A stretch of 27,579 nt of DNA from Bifidobacteriaceae bacterium (GTDB lineage: Bacteria; Actinomycetota; Actinomycetes; Actinomycetales; WQXJ01), in the NCBI GenBank assembly GCA_031265345.1, contig JAISCU010000168.1, forward strand, positions 1 to 27,579. Reading direction: 5' to 3'. Positions 8,126 to 15,534 of this stretch are shown one piece after another. The position numbers were made by a program, and so were the translations under genes. Below the pieces are notes generated by a model, which was given only the letters and a program-made list of their open reading frames with translations, was not told the origin of the DNA and did no database searches. Position 1 is the stretch's first letter, and the number at the start of each line of letters is the position of its first letter.

Positions 8126-8737
8126 ATGGATGGCATGACCGCAACCGTTCCCGTCACCGCCGCCGGAGTGCGCCGCTTCTGGCGCGTCCTGCGCGACGAC
8201 CTGGCGACCGCCCAGCGCCTCGACCCTGCCGCCCGCACCAAGATCGAGGTCGCGCTGGCCTACCCCGGCGTCCATGCGCTGTGGGTCCACCGGCTGACCC
8301 ACCGGATGTGGCGCGAGCCCTTGTTGAGGCTGCCAGCCCGCCTGATCTCGCAGTTCACGCGCTTCTTGACGGGAGTGGAGATCCACCCCGGCGCGACCCT
8401 GGGGCGGCGACTGTTCATTGACCACGGCATGTGCGTGGTGATCGGCGAGACCACCGAGGTCGGCGACGACGTGCTCCTCTTCCACGGCGTCACATTGGGC
8501 GGCCGCTCGATGGTCAAGGGCAAGCGCCACCCCACCATCGGCAACCGCGTCACAGTCGGCACCGGCGCCAAAGTCCTCGGCCCCATCACGGTGGGCGACG
8601 GCGCTCGCATCGGGGCCAACTCGGTCGTGGTCCACGATGTGCCCGCCGAGGGCGTCGTGGTCGGCGTGCCCGGCAAAGTCCGCCGCGTCAAGGCCCGCGA
8701 CCAGGGCCTGCTCGAGGACGCGGCCCTCTGGATCTGA
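8126..8737 (+). CDS. cysE: Serine O-acetyltransferase
   Basis: This enzyme acetylates serine with acetyl-CoA, giving the substrate of CysK. The 203-residue protein is the short (EpsC/actinobacterial) form. A helical N-terminal part precedes a left-handed beta-helix of hexapeptide repeats. It has the family block [17 protein letters not shown] (97-113; catalytic Asp99/His100), HGVTLGG (120-126) and a C-terminal [10 protein letters not shown] (179-188). It ends in Leu-Trp-Ile. A C-terminal Ile is what CysE inserts into the CysK active site in known cysteine synthase complexes, so a complex with the upstream CysK is likely (inference). An in-frame ATG at 8135 is an equally possible start. Confidence 0.94.
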   Translation: MDGMTATVPVTAAGVRRFWRVLRDDLATAQRLDPAARTKIEVALAYPGVHALWVHRLTHRMWREPLLRLPARLISQFTRFLTGVEIHPGATLGRRLFIDHGMCVVIGETTEVGDDVLLFHGVTLGGRSMVKGKRHPTIGNRVTVGTGAKVLGPITVGDGARIGANSVVVHDVPAEGVVVGVPGKVRRVKARDQGLLEDAALWI

Positions 8738-8790
8738 CTTTGGTGAACGATGCCGTGGCGGCGGCATCGTGCGTCATGTCAGGTAACGCG
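8729..8790 (+). repeat. Conserved short repeat (D-L-T...D-A-V...A-S-C), copy C
   Basis: Starting at the very end of cysE, this stretch matches repeats at 11217-11310 and 12111-12203. In the same relative frame it reads [18 protein letters not shown], against DLTGLDDAVWSASCIVASG and DLALSDHDVWAASCTMTSS. The DNA includes a near-palindrome GATGCCG...CGGCATC. No family is recognised. Confidence 0.5.
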
Positions 8791-8836
8791 GGGAGCGTTG
8801 GGACCTGCACCACGGCGGGTACCTGACCGCAGCTTC

Positions 8837-8863
8837 TTGTTTATCTATTTCAGCCGGTACGAT
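8837..8863 (+). promoter_or_regulatory. Candidate promoter of the dinJ/yafQ-type operon
   Basis: TTGTTT (8837-8842) and TACGAT (8858-8863) lie in a locally AT-rich patch with a short 15-bp spacer. TATC...GATA in this stretch could form a small operator. It is a plausible promoter but the spacing is suboptimal. Confidence 0.3.
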
Positions 8864-8905
8864 GGATAGCCCATACGGACAGCCATGGAACGGAAGGAAT
8901 TCGAC

Positions 8906-9178
8906 GTGGGCAAGTCGGCGTTGGTGCAATCGCGGGTCAAGCAAGAGACCAAGGAAGCCGCTGATTCATTATTCGAATCGCTGGGCCTGGACACGCCCAC
9001 GGCCGTCCGGATCTTCCTCGCCAAGTCTCTGCAGGTCGGGGGGCTGCCGTTCGCCGTCACCGCGATCCCGAACCAGATCACCAAGCAAGCGATGACTGAC
9101 GTGGCGGCGGAGCACGGCATCTCGGGACCGTTCGAGTCCGCGGACGCGCTGATCGACGCCGCGCTCGCTGATGCTTGA
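8906..9178 (+). CDS. RelB/DinJ-family antitoxin
   Basis: The 90-residue protein begins with the family-typical ...KSALVQSRVKQETKE, a ribbon-helix-helix N-terminus, then FESLGLDTPTAVRIFL, and has an acidic C-terminal half that would wrap and neutralise the toxin. I chose the GTG at 8906 because AAGGAA lies 6 nt upstream and family members start about here; an ATG at 8885 would add seven residues. Its 3' end overlaps the toxin gene by 8 nt, the usual coupling for type II toxin-antitoxin pairs. The complex most likely represses its own promoter. Confidence 0.88.
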   Translation: MGKSALVQSRVKQETKEAADSLFESLGLDTPTAVRIFLAKSLQVGGLPFAVTAIPNQITKQAMTDVAAEHGISGPFESADALIDAALADA

Positions 9179-9443
9179 GCTCCACCAGGGCTCCCAATTC
9201 GCCGCCGATGTGCGCCGGATGATCCGCCGAGGCGCGGATCGGCGCGAACTGGCGGACGTGATCGAGTACCTGCGCGAGTACGTCGAGCTTCCGCCCGCGT
9301 ATGACGCCCACGTACTCGAAGGCGAATGGGGCGGCTTCGCAGAGTGCCACATCAATGACGACTGGCTCCTGATCTACAAGGTCGACTCCGACAAAAGTCG
9401 GCTGACCGTCGTACGCACGGGCACGCATGCCGATTTGTTCTGA
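9171..9443 (+). CDS. YafQ-family mRNA-interferase toxin (RelE superfamily)
   Basis: At 90 residues it has the full YafQ length. It shows the RelE-fold C-terminal signature of YafQ: His48 (AHVLEGEW), ECHINDDWLLIYKV with His60, Asp64 and Trp65, and RTGTHADLF with His86 and the terminal Phe90. These correspond to the catalytic His/Asp/His/Phe set known for E. coli YafQ, a ribosome-dependent endoribonuclease. The gene overlaps the antitoxin gene. All catalytic positions appear intact, so the toxin is likely active. Decayed copies of its 3' end occur at about 11060-11130 and 12058-12098. Confidence 0.9.
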   Translation: MLELHQGSQFAADVRRMIRRGADRRELADVIEYLREYVELPPAYDAHVLEGEWGGFAECHINDDWLLIYKVDSDKSRLTVVRTGTHADLF

Positions 9444-10194
9444 CGTCAAAACCAAACGGGCATGAGCAGTGACGTCCCATCGGGTGTGGCACCTCCGCGA
9501 CTCGAGGGCCTTGGTCAGCGATTCGGCCGTTGTTCTGTCAACCAGGGACCCGGCGACGTCAGCACAAGCCGAGTGCTTTGCGGCCAGGTGCCGACCGAAA
9601 ATGGTGAAGCTCTGGCATGACTGCTCGGGACGGATCGTGGGACGTGGGATCGCAGCAGTGCGTCTACGTGGCCGCACTCGACACCCACGAGTTCGGCATG
9701 CTGGTGGTCGAACTGGGAAAGATATCCGCTCCGGCCCGTCTCACGAGGCGGCGTTGACCGCGTACGAGTTGTCAAAGCCGGTCCCAGACAAGGCGGCCAC
9801 CATCATCCCCAAGGAGCGGAAACCGCGGCGCCAGGAGCTGCGACCGCTATCGCAGTCCGCTACCAGGATCTGGGTGAAGGACAGGTCGGTTAGTGGCAGG
9901 GCAGACCGACTTTCACCGTGGCGATTGGCGTCGGCCGGCGCATCGGCCCGCTCATCTGCCGAAGCCCTGATCCAGCGCGCCGGTGGTTGTCGATGCGCCG
10001 ATGCTTGAAGTTGCAGGGGTCGCCTGCCTGCGCCGACGACCCCGCAGCTGATCTGCGGGATAAGTCGATCGGCCCGAGTTCCGCAGGCCACGCGAATGAA
10101 CGACCGATGCCTGGTCACGGACTCTCTGGAGGCATCGAAAGCATCTGTCCGCAGGCGGAGGATTCCCCGCCCGCAGACAAACAGACCCAGGTTG
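9444..10194. other. 750-bp region without a convincing gene
   Basis: Frames here are short or have composition unlike real proteins. A 46-codon frame at 9617-9757 (plus) and a longer minus-strand frame across 9741-10229 were examined and not accepted. A perfect palindrome TGACGTCA covers the yafQ stop (9442-9449). The stretch looks like decayed DNA between accessory genes. Confidence 0.5.
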
Positions 10195-10860
10195 CTACGC
10201 TGCTCGGTTATACGCTTCCCTCCACTCACGCGGCACCGAGAATCGGGCAGCCGCCCCCGACCCCCGCTTGTAGCCCGCCACCAATAGCTCCGGGGCCCCC
10301 GAAGGGATAACGCCCTCGTCCTTTAGCCCCCCGACAACGCGCGTCACCGGCCTCGTGAAGCCTCGCAACATCTTCCCGGCATCGCGTTTCGTCAATTCAT
10401 AGACCTTATCCCGGCTGACAGACTCTCCGTGTTCGAGGCAATAACGAATGACCTGAGCCTGCTCCCTCCCGCTGAGGTATCCTAGGTCTGTCAGCGCCCG
10501 GTCCACCATTGGTCTCGTCAAGACGTCGTCTCCGTCGGGCGGTTGCTGAGCGCCCGCCCCTTCGTGCGTCCCCGCGCTCTCGGGTCCTAGCACCGCGGGG
10601 ACTTCGCCGCTGGTAGGCTCAGCTGGGTAACCGCTCGACACTTCCCCTCCCCACGTCGGCTGAGCGGCTACCAGGAAGGTCTGGCCAGCAATCCGTCCAG
10701 CGTCCGGCTCCGGGGTGTTCACCACCTTGACGCTCACGTTTGCTCCCGCAGCAGCACAAAACTCCGCGACAACTTGCGGTCGCGCACCGCCTGCCTGCGT
10801 GACTTCAACTAGAAACCACAACGCCTGGTTCATTTCACTTTCTAGCATATTTTCTTTCAT
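10195..10860 (-). CDS. Orphan protein of unknown function with possible winged-helix C-terminus
   Basis: This 221-residue protein is not recognised. Residues about 1-60 look like a small folded domain, residues 65-115 are a Pro/Gly/Glu-rich linker, and residues 116-221 are a compact helical region (DRALTDLGYLSGREQAQVI, then KVYELTKRD) ending in a basic VAGYKRGSGAAARFSVPREW segment. The C-terminal part resembles a winged helix, which is a guess from pattern only. AGGAG sits 7 nt before the ATG. The first 15 codons and the whole upstream region are AT-rich compared with the window, suggesting acquisition from elsewhere. A near-consensus promoter lies upstream. Confidence 0.65.
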   Translation of the reverse strand: MKENMLESEMNQALWFLVEVTQAGGARPQVVAEFCAAAGANVSVKVVNTPEPDAGRIAGQTFLVAAQPTWGGEVSSGYPAEPTSGEVPAVLGPESAGTHEGAGAQQPPDGDDVLTRPMVDRALTDLGYLSGREQAQVIRYCLEHGESVSRDKVYELTKRDAGKMLRGFTRPVTRVVGGLKDEGVIPSGAPELLVAGYKRGSGAAARFSVPREWREAYNRAA

Positions 10861-10945
10861 GACTTTCTCCTAAGATCAGTTAATATTATTATTTCCTACC
10901 GAACTGGACGATATTCCCGGCAGTGGCAGTTAAACGGTTATTCCG

Positions 10946-10984
10946 TCCTAGATTAGGATACATTCATACCTGATGTACTGTCAA
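10946..10984 (-). promoter_or_regulatory. Strong promoter with overlapping inverted repeat upstream of the orphan gene
   Basis: On the minus strand a perfect -35 TTGACA (10984-10979) is followed after 18 bp by TATCCT (10960-10955). TCCTA-GAT-TAGGA (10946-10958) is an inverted repeat overlapping the -10, in the right place for a repressor. The leader would be about 90 nt. Confidence 0.6.
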
Positions 10985-11059
10985 TTACAACTTATCGGGA
11001 GCCAGGGCGATGATCGCCGCCGGATGGACCGAGTTCCCGAGAGGCCGCCGTCACCGATC

Positions 11060-11130
11060 TAGAGGTCGACCCGGAGCGCAGACGTCTGACCGTCGTACGG
11101 TCGGGTACGGATGTGTCCCTTAGAGCGGTG
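11060..11130 (+). pseudogene. Decayed 3' end of a YafQ-type toxin gene, copy 1
   Basis: The frame reads LEVDPERRRLTVVRSGTDVS, matching the tail of the intact toxin (KVDSDKSRLTVVRTGTHADLF). DNA similarity is evident (CTGACCGTCGTACG is shared exactly). The catalytic His and terminal Phe are lost and no upstream part of the gene remains. Confidence 0.6.
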
Positions 11131-11216
11131 GGGCTTGAGGCGCGGTTGTCGGGGAGATCGGCCATCCGGACCCCGGAGGACGTCAGAGGGTGACGGCCAT
11201 CGGCGTGAGTCCGGAC

Positions 11217-11310
11217 CTTGCGGTCGGCCTTGACGGAAAGACGCCACCTGGGGACCTGGCGCTATCGGACCATGACGTGTGGGCGGCATCGTGCACCATG
11301 ACAAGTAGCG
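11217..11310 (+). repeat. Conserved short repeat (LDGKT...DVWAASC), copy B
   Basis: This is about 70% identical by eye to 12111-12203. It is open in a frame from a GTG at 11190 to a TGA at 11348 and reads LDGKTPPGDLALSDHDVWAAS, parallel to copy A. Whether it is a tiny gene, a protein remnant or a structural repeat is unresolved. Confidence 0.55.
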
Positions 11311-11328
11311 CCGGGGAGGCCAGCGGCG

Positions 11329-11742
11329 TCAGATCGGGACAACCCTGATGCCGGGCAAGTCGCCGACCAGGGCACTCATGTCACGGGGGTCCGACGTGAT
11401 GATCGTGGCCTGGTCAGCGAGGCTGGCGACCGCGACGACCGTCGCGTCAACGTGGTCGGCCGAGCCCTGCCCGGCGCGAGCGAGGATGTTGCCGATGCGA
11501 CGGGCGAGCGCGCGGGTGGTCTCCACGACCCGGATTCCACCGTAGCGGCCCAGGCAAGCGTCAATGAGTTGGTCGTGGCGGCCACCACGATATTGCTCGG
11601 CCAGCACCGCCGCGGGAGTGACCACATCGTCTCCCTCTTCCCGAGAGGCTTTCAGCGCAACCTGGACCATCCTGAGAGCGCCATCTTCGCGCCGTCGAGC
11701 CAAGCGGGATATGGCCTCCGAGTCGAGGACCAGGACTCTCAC
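11329..11742 (-). CDS. vapC: VapC-family PIN-domain toxin
   Basis: The 137-residue protein is a complete PIN-domain ribonuclease. Acidic residues that bind the catalytic metal are visible: Asp7 (LVLDSEAIS), Glu49 (VLAEQYRGG), Asp98 (ADHVDATVVAVA) and the TSDPRDMSAL motif with Asp117/Asp120. VapC toxins cut tRNA or rRNA to stop translation. Its start overlaps the end of vapB by 4 nt, so the pair is translationally coupled. A damaged second copy lies at 12205-12366. Confidence 0.9.
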   Translation of the reverse strand: MRVLVLDSEAISRLARRREDGALRMVQVALKASREEGDDVVTPAAVLAEQYRGGRHDQLIDACLGRYGGIRVVETTRALARRIGNILARAGQGSADHVDATVVAVASLADQATIITSDPRDMSALVGDLPGIRVVPI

Positions 11743-11963
11743 CGAATCAGCCGCCTGAACTCCTCGACCAGGGCCGGATCAGGTTCACCGAACTGCTCAT
11801 CGAGGTCATCAACGGTCGCGGCGAGCGCCTTGGCACGGGCTATCCGTTCCATCTCCTCGCGTAGCACAGTGTTCACCGACGCCGAGAGGCCTCCGGGGTC
11901 CTTGGCGAACACTGCCACCAGGTCTTGGTCGAGCGTCAGCGTCTTGCGCACCTTGGTAGCCAT
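11739..11963 (-). CDS. vapB: VapB-type antitoxin, copy 1
   Basis: The 74-residue protein starts MATKVRKTLTLDQDLV, a short N-terminal strand then helices, as in ribbon-helix-helix antitoxins, and ends in an acidic region (DDLDEQFGEPDPALVEEF) expected to bind VapC. I place the start at the ATG at 11963. A TATGAT -10 element lies 7 nt before it, so an ATG at 11975 would sit inside the promoter. It is highly similar to the copy at 12363-12587. Confidence 0.85.
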   Translation of the reverse strand: MATKVRKTLTLDQDLVAVFAKDPGGLSASVNTVLREEMERIARAKALAATVDDLDEQFGEPDPALVEEFRRLIR

Positions 11964-12000
11964 GGGCGCGATCATACCAGTGTCATACCGTGTGAGACAA
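11964..12000 (-). promoter_or_regulatory. Leaderless vapBC promoter with 11-bp-period direct repeat, copy 1
   Basis: On the minus strand, TTGTCT (12000-11995), an 18-bp spacer, TATGAT (11976-11971), then 7 nt to the ATG. GGTATGA occurs twice with an 11-bp period across the -10, a candidate VapB operator on one face of the helix. Confidence 0.6.
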
Positions 12001-12057
12001 GGCGCTCCCGAGCTTCCAATTGGCTCTTGATCCGCAGATTGGCCTGGCCCGCGCTCA

Positions 12058-12098
12058 TCCGACGGTTGTGCGAATCGGAACGCACGCCGACTCGTTCC
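12058..12098 (+). pseudogene. Decayed 3' end of a YafQ-type toxin gene, copy 2
   Basis: The frame reads PTVVRIGTHADSF, 11 of 13 residues identical to the intact toxin tail LTVVRTGTHADLF. Nothing upstream of it remains. It occupies the same position relative to the next repeat and vapC as copy 1. Confidence 0.6.
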
Positions 12099-12110
12099 GG
12101 AGGGCCAGAG

Positions 12111-12203
12111 TTTGCGATCAGGCTTGACGGGAAGACGTCGACCAAGGATCTGACAGGTTTGGACGATGCCGTGTGGTCGGCATCGTGCATCGTGGCAAGT
12201 GGT
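12111..12203 (+). repeat. Conserved short repeat (LDGKT...AVWSASC), copy A
   Basis: Parallel to 11217-11310 and, in its second half, 8729-8790. It contains GATGCCG-TGTGGT-CGGCATC, a 7-bp inverted repeat. In the conserved frame it reads LDGKTSTKDLTGLDDAVWSA. The truncated vapC copy ends against this element. Confidence 0.55.
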
Positions 12204-12204
12204 G

Positions 12205-12366
12205 ACCGCCGCGGTACTGCTCGGCCAGCACGGCTGCTGGGACCACGACTCCCCCGCCTTCCCGCAGCGCGCTTTTCATCAGGGCGTGTGTCGGCTCATT
12301 CGAGGAGCCCTCGCGCGCCCTGGCCAACTGCGAGAGAGCCTCGGAGTCGAGGACCAGGACTCTCAC
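12205..12366 (-). pseudogene. Truncated VapC toxin, copy 2
   Basis: About 54 residues match the N-terminus of the intact VapC (MRVLVLDSEALSQLAR and VVVPAAVLAEQYRGG). The frame then runs into the conserved short repeat and continues to 12118 as unrelated residues. The two later acidic metal ligands (equivalent to Asp98 and Asp117/120) are gone, so it cannot be an active nuclease. About 250 bp present in copy 1 are missing. Confidence 0.8.
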
Positions 12367-12587
12367 CTGAACAGCTTCCTGTACTCCTCGACCAGGGCAG
12401 GGTCGGGTTCGCCAGCGAGCTCGTCCAACTCGGCGACAAATCTCCCGAGCGCCTCAAGATTCTTCCTGCGCTCCACTTCGTCCCGCAGCACGGAGTTAAC
12501 CGTCGCGGACAGCGCCACGTCGTCCTCTCGAAGCTCATTCACGATGTCTTGGTCGAGCGTCAACGTCTTGCGCACCTTGGTAGCCAT
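12363..12587 (-). CDS. VapB-type antitoxin, copy 2
   Basis: It has 74 residues, the same length as copy 1, with the same start (MATKVRKTLTLDQD) and end (GEPDPALVEEYRKLF). The middle differs more. It overlaps the truncated vapC by 4 nt. It has kept an intact promoter and reading frame although its toxin is broken, so it may still be made and could neutralise or repress the neighbouring vapBC copy. Confidence 0.82.
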   Translation of the reverse strand: MATKVRKTLTLDQDIVNELREDDVALSATVNSVLRDEVERRKNLEALGRFVAELDELAGEPDPALVEEYRKLFR

Positions 12588-12624
12588 AGGCGTGATCATA
12601 CTACTGTCATACTCCCCGCGACAA
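12588..12624 (-). promoter_or_regulatory. Leaderless vapB promoter, copy 2
   Basis: On the minus strand, TTGTCG (12624-12619), an 18-bp spacer, TATGAT (12600-12595) and 7 nt to the ATG at 12587. GTATGA repeats with an 11-bp period. The geometry is identical to copy 1. Confidence 0.6.
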
Positions 12625-12647
12625 GGCTCTCGAACAGGGGTCCTCGG

Positions 12648-14639
12648 TCACCAGATGGTGACCCGCTCGCCGGGCGGCAAGTACAACCGGTCCCCCGGCG
12701 CCAGGTCGAAGACCTCGTAGAAGGCCGCCAGGTTGGAGACCACGCCATCGCAGCGGAAGCGCGGCGGCGAATGGGGGTCTACAGCCAGCAGCATGGCCTC
12801 CTGCTGGGGGCGCGACTTCTGGCGCCAGGATTGCGACCAGCCGAAGAAGAAGCGCTGGCCGGCGGTCATGCCGTCAATGGCCGGTCCCTCCGAGAGCCCG
12901 GCCCGGTCGAGCGCGATCCGGTAGGCCAGCCAGGCGATCGCCAGACCGCCCAGGTCGCCGATGTTCTCGCCGATCGTCAGCGCGCCGTTGACGTGGACCG
13001 GACCCTCCGGCAGGTCCAGGATGAAGGCGTCGTACTGGGCTATCAACGCCCTGGTCCGCTCCTCGAACGCCTTCCGGTCGGCGTCCGTCCACCAATCGAC
13101 CAGCCGCCCGTCGCCGTCGTACTTCGAGCCCTGGTCGTCGAAGCCGTGCCCTATCTCATGCCCGATCACGGCCCCGATCCCGCCGTAATTGGCCGCGTCC
13201 TCGGCTTCCGCGTCGAAGAACGGGGGCTGCAGGATCGCGGCCGGGAAGACGATCTCGTTCATGCCGGGGTTGTAGTAGGCGTTGACGGTCTGCGGGTACA
13301 TGAACCATTCGTCGCGGTCCACCGGGCCGCCCAGTTTGCGCAGTTCGCGGTCGGTCTCATAGGCCGATGCCGTTCGCACGCTTCCGATCAGATCGTCGGC
13401 CCGCAGGTGGAGGCCTGAGTAGTCGCGCCACTTGTCCGGGTAGCCGATCTTGGGCGTGAACGCCGCCAACTTGGCCAGCGCCTTGGTCTTGGTCTCCTCC
13501 CCCAGCCAGTCGAGTTCGTTGATCGACCGCCGGTACGCCTCGATCAGGTCCGCCACCAGTTGGACCATGCGGGCCTTGTGGCTGGGCGGGAAGTGGCGCT
13601 CGACATAGAACCGGCCGACCAACTCACCGAGGTAGGCGTCGACCAGCGAGACGCCGCGCTTCCACCGGTCCCTGAGCTGCTCGATCCCTTGCAGGGTGCG
13701 TCCGGAGAAGTCGAACGCCGCCTCAACCACTTCCTCGTTCAACAGTCCCGACCGCGCCGAGATGACCCGCCAGCTGGCCCACAGCTTCCAGTCCTCCAGT
13801 GGCACGTCCCGCCAGGCCACCGCCATGGCGGTGGTGTAGGAGGGCTCCATCACCACCAGGGCGTCCCAGTCGACGGCTCGCCTGACCGGCCCGTCGATGG
13901 CGGCGGACCACTCCTCCCAGGGGAAGCCCGGCGCCAGCTTGCGCAGGGCGGCGAAGGTCATCGGGTTGTAGGTAGCGGTGGCGTCGCGGTCCTTGACGAC
14001 ATCCCAATGCGCCGCCGCCAACCGCTTCTCCAGTCCGTAGACTCTCGCCGCCGCCTCGTCGGGCGAGGTGCGGACCAAGGCCAGCCCGGCGGCATCGTGC
14101 AAACCTTGTGCCACGAGCGCGAACATACGGGCGATGTGCAGCCGGTAAGCGTCGCGGATGGCGGCGTGCTGGTCCTCGCGGTAGTAGGCCTCGTCCGGCA
14201 GGCCGATCCCAGCCTGGGTGAGGTTCAGGACGTAGCGCTCGGGAGCGCCGGGGTCGGTGTCCACGACCAGGCCCAGGACGTCGCCGATGCCGCCGCGCGA
14301 GAGCTCTCCCATGACGCGCGCCAGGGCTTCCGGGCCGGGCGCGCCTTCGATCTGCTGCAATTCCGGGATGAGGGGGCTGACGCCGAGGGCCTCGACGCGG
14401 TCGGTGTCCATGAAGCTGCGGTAGAGCGCACCGATCAGGCTGTCTGGCGGCTGCTCCTCGATGATCTGCCTGGTCTGGGCCTCGGACAGGTCGCGGAGCT
14501 CGCGGAAGGCGCCGTCCGAGCCGCGGTCGGGCGGGATCACGAAGCTCTCCAGCCAGCGGCCGTTGACGTGGGCGTAGAGGCTGTCCTGCGGGCGGATGGA
14601 ATTGTCGAAGTTGTCGGTGACGATACCTGATCTGGCCAT
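12648..14639 (-). CDS. M13 family zinc metallopeptidase (PepO/neprilysin-like)
   Basis: At 663 residues it is full length for bacterial M13 endopeptidases. The family motifs are NAYYNP (453-458), the zinc-binding and catalytic HEIGH (494-498) in VIGHEIGHGFDDQG, and GENIGD with the third zinc ligand Glu558 and Asp562. It ends in ERVTIW, the usual M13 C-terminal hydrophobic tail. No signal peptide or transmembrane segment is seen, so it is probably cytoplasmic like PepO and acts on oligopeptides. It diverges from rpiB across 42 bp. A TAGGCT hexamer (14651-14646) is 6 nt before the start, compatible with a leaderless transcript. Confidence 0.95.
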   Translation of the reverse strand: MARSGIVTDNFDNSIRPQDSLYAHVNGRWLESFVIPPDRGSDGAFRELRDLSEAQTRQIIEEQPPDSLIGALYRSFMDTDRVEALGVSPLIPELQQIEGAPGPEALARVMGELSRGGIGDVLGLVVDTDPGAPERYVLNLTQAGIGLPDEAYYREDQHAAIRDAYRLHIARMFALVAQGLHDAAGLALVRTSPDEAAARVYGLEKRLAAAHWDVVKDRDATATYNPMTFAALRKLAPGFPWEEWSAAIDGPVRRAVDWDALVVMEPSYTTAMAVAWRDVPLEDWKLWASWRVISARSGLLNEEVVEAAFDFSGRTLQGIEQLRDRWKRGVSLVDAYLGELVGRFYVERHFPPSHKARMVQLVADLIEAYRRSINELDWLGEETKTKALAKLAAFTPKIGYPDKWRDYSGLHLRADDLIGSVRTASAYETDRELRKLGGPVDRDEWFMYPQTVNAYYNPGMNEIVFPAAILQPPFFDAEAEDAANYGGIGAVIGHEIGHGFDDQGSKYDGDGRLVDWWTDADRKAFEERTRALIAQYDAFILDLPEGPVHVNGALTIGENIGDLGGLAIAWLAYRIALDRAGLSEGPAIDGMTAGQRFFFGWSQSWRQKSRPQQEAMLLAVDPHSPPRFRCDGVVSNLAAFYEVFDLAPGDRLYLPPGERVTIW

Positions 14640-14681
14640 CAGCCCAGCCTAGGGCACGGCCGCGGCTCCTATCATGGTGGT
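14640..14681. promoter_or_regulatory. Compact divergent promoter region between the M13 peptidase and rpiB
   Basis: Only 42 bp separate the two starts. TATCAT (14670-14675) lies 6 nt before the rpiB GTG, and on the other strand TAGGCT (14651-14646) lies 6 nt before the peptidase ATG. The two -10 elements are 18 bp apart, so each promoter's -35 zone falls on the other's -10. Mutual exclusion of the two promoters is inferred. Confidence 0.45.
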
Positions 14682-15137
<456 letters not shown>

Positions 15138-15156
15138 TCCGGGGTCGGCGCGCCGT

Positions 15157-15194
15157 ATACTTTTGTATAAATCGGGCGAAATCTACGAAAGTAT
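15157..15194. promoter_or_regulatory. Near-perfect 11-bp inverted repeat, operator-like
   Basis: ATACTTTTGTA (15157-15167) and TACGAAAGTAT (15184-15194) are reverse complements at 10 of 11 positions with a 16-bp spacer, in an AT-rich patch just after rpiB. The geometry fits a dimeric regulator or a recombination site. Confidence 0.45.
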
Positions 15195-15523
15195 CACGGG
15201 GATGTCGGCCTGGCCGAGTCACTGTTCCAGCAGGCCAAGGCCCGCGTCACCCACGCCGACAGGCTGTTCACCGACAACCGCATATCCCCTAGTCCTCGAC
15301 CATGCCGATGCTCGCCACGGCTATGCGGCGCCGGGGCCATGTCCCGGCGACGCAAGATCTCGACCCACATCGGGCAGCACGCGCGCGTGTGGTCAATCGT
15401 CCGGAAATCATGGTCTCGCAGGTGCGATTCTGGGCACCCGGCGGGTCCCGGACCCGCATCGAACCGAGTCGCTTCCATGATAGCCTTCGAGCCGACGAAC
15501 GCAGTTGGCCCACCCGACCTCCT

Positions 15524-15529
15524 GAGAGG
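15524..15529 (+). promoter_or_regulatory. Ribosome-binding site deciding the start at 15535
   Basis: GAGAGG lies 5 nt before the ATG. An in-frame TGA sits three codons before that ATG, so the protein cannot extend further upstream. This fixes the lack of a signal peptide as real in this sequence. Confidence 0.6.
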
Positions 15530-15534
15530 CTGTC

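Larger units (their letters stand above)
10861..11328. other. Intergenic region between the orphan gene and vapC copy 1
   Basis: It holds the orphan gene's promoter, an AT-rich segment to about 11000, the YafQ tail remnant and repeat copy B. No intact gene is supported. Confidence 0.5.
15138..15534. other. Gene-less region between rpiB and the cutinase/vWA gene
   Basis: About 400 bp without a supported gene. It contains an 11-bp inverted repeat at 15157-15194. Downstream of it a short plus-strand stretch reads like protein (DVGLAESLFQQAKARVTHAD) before breaking up, perhaps a gene remnant. No signal-peptide-like hydrophobic stretch is encoded in any frame directly before the gene at 15535. 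Confidence 0.5.

Noticed and set aside
9617..9757. 46-codon plus-strand frame in the gene-less region
   Set aside because: It has no ribosome-binding site, family resemblance or conserved neighbour; chance is likely.
11925..13418. Long plus-strand open frame running through the vapC/vapB copy 2 and the end of the M13 peptidase gene
   Set aside because: It crosses several supported minus-strand genes and has no coherent domain. Only its short LDGKT...ASC part is of interest as a repeat.
15431..15457. tRNA-like 3' half on the minus strand: a perfect GCGGG/CCCGC arm next to an acceptor-like stretch ending in CCA
   Set aside because: The loop lacks the TTCGA core, and no matching 5' acceptor, D-arm or anticodon arm is found at the expected distance. 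It is at most a chance hairpin.
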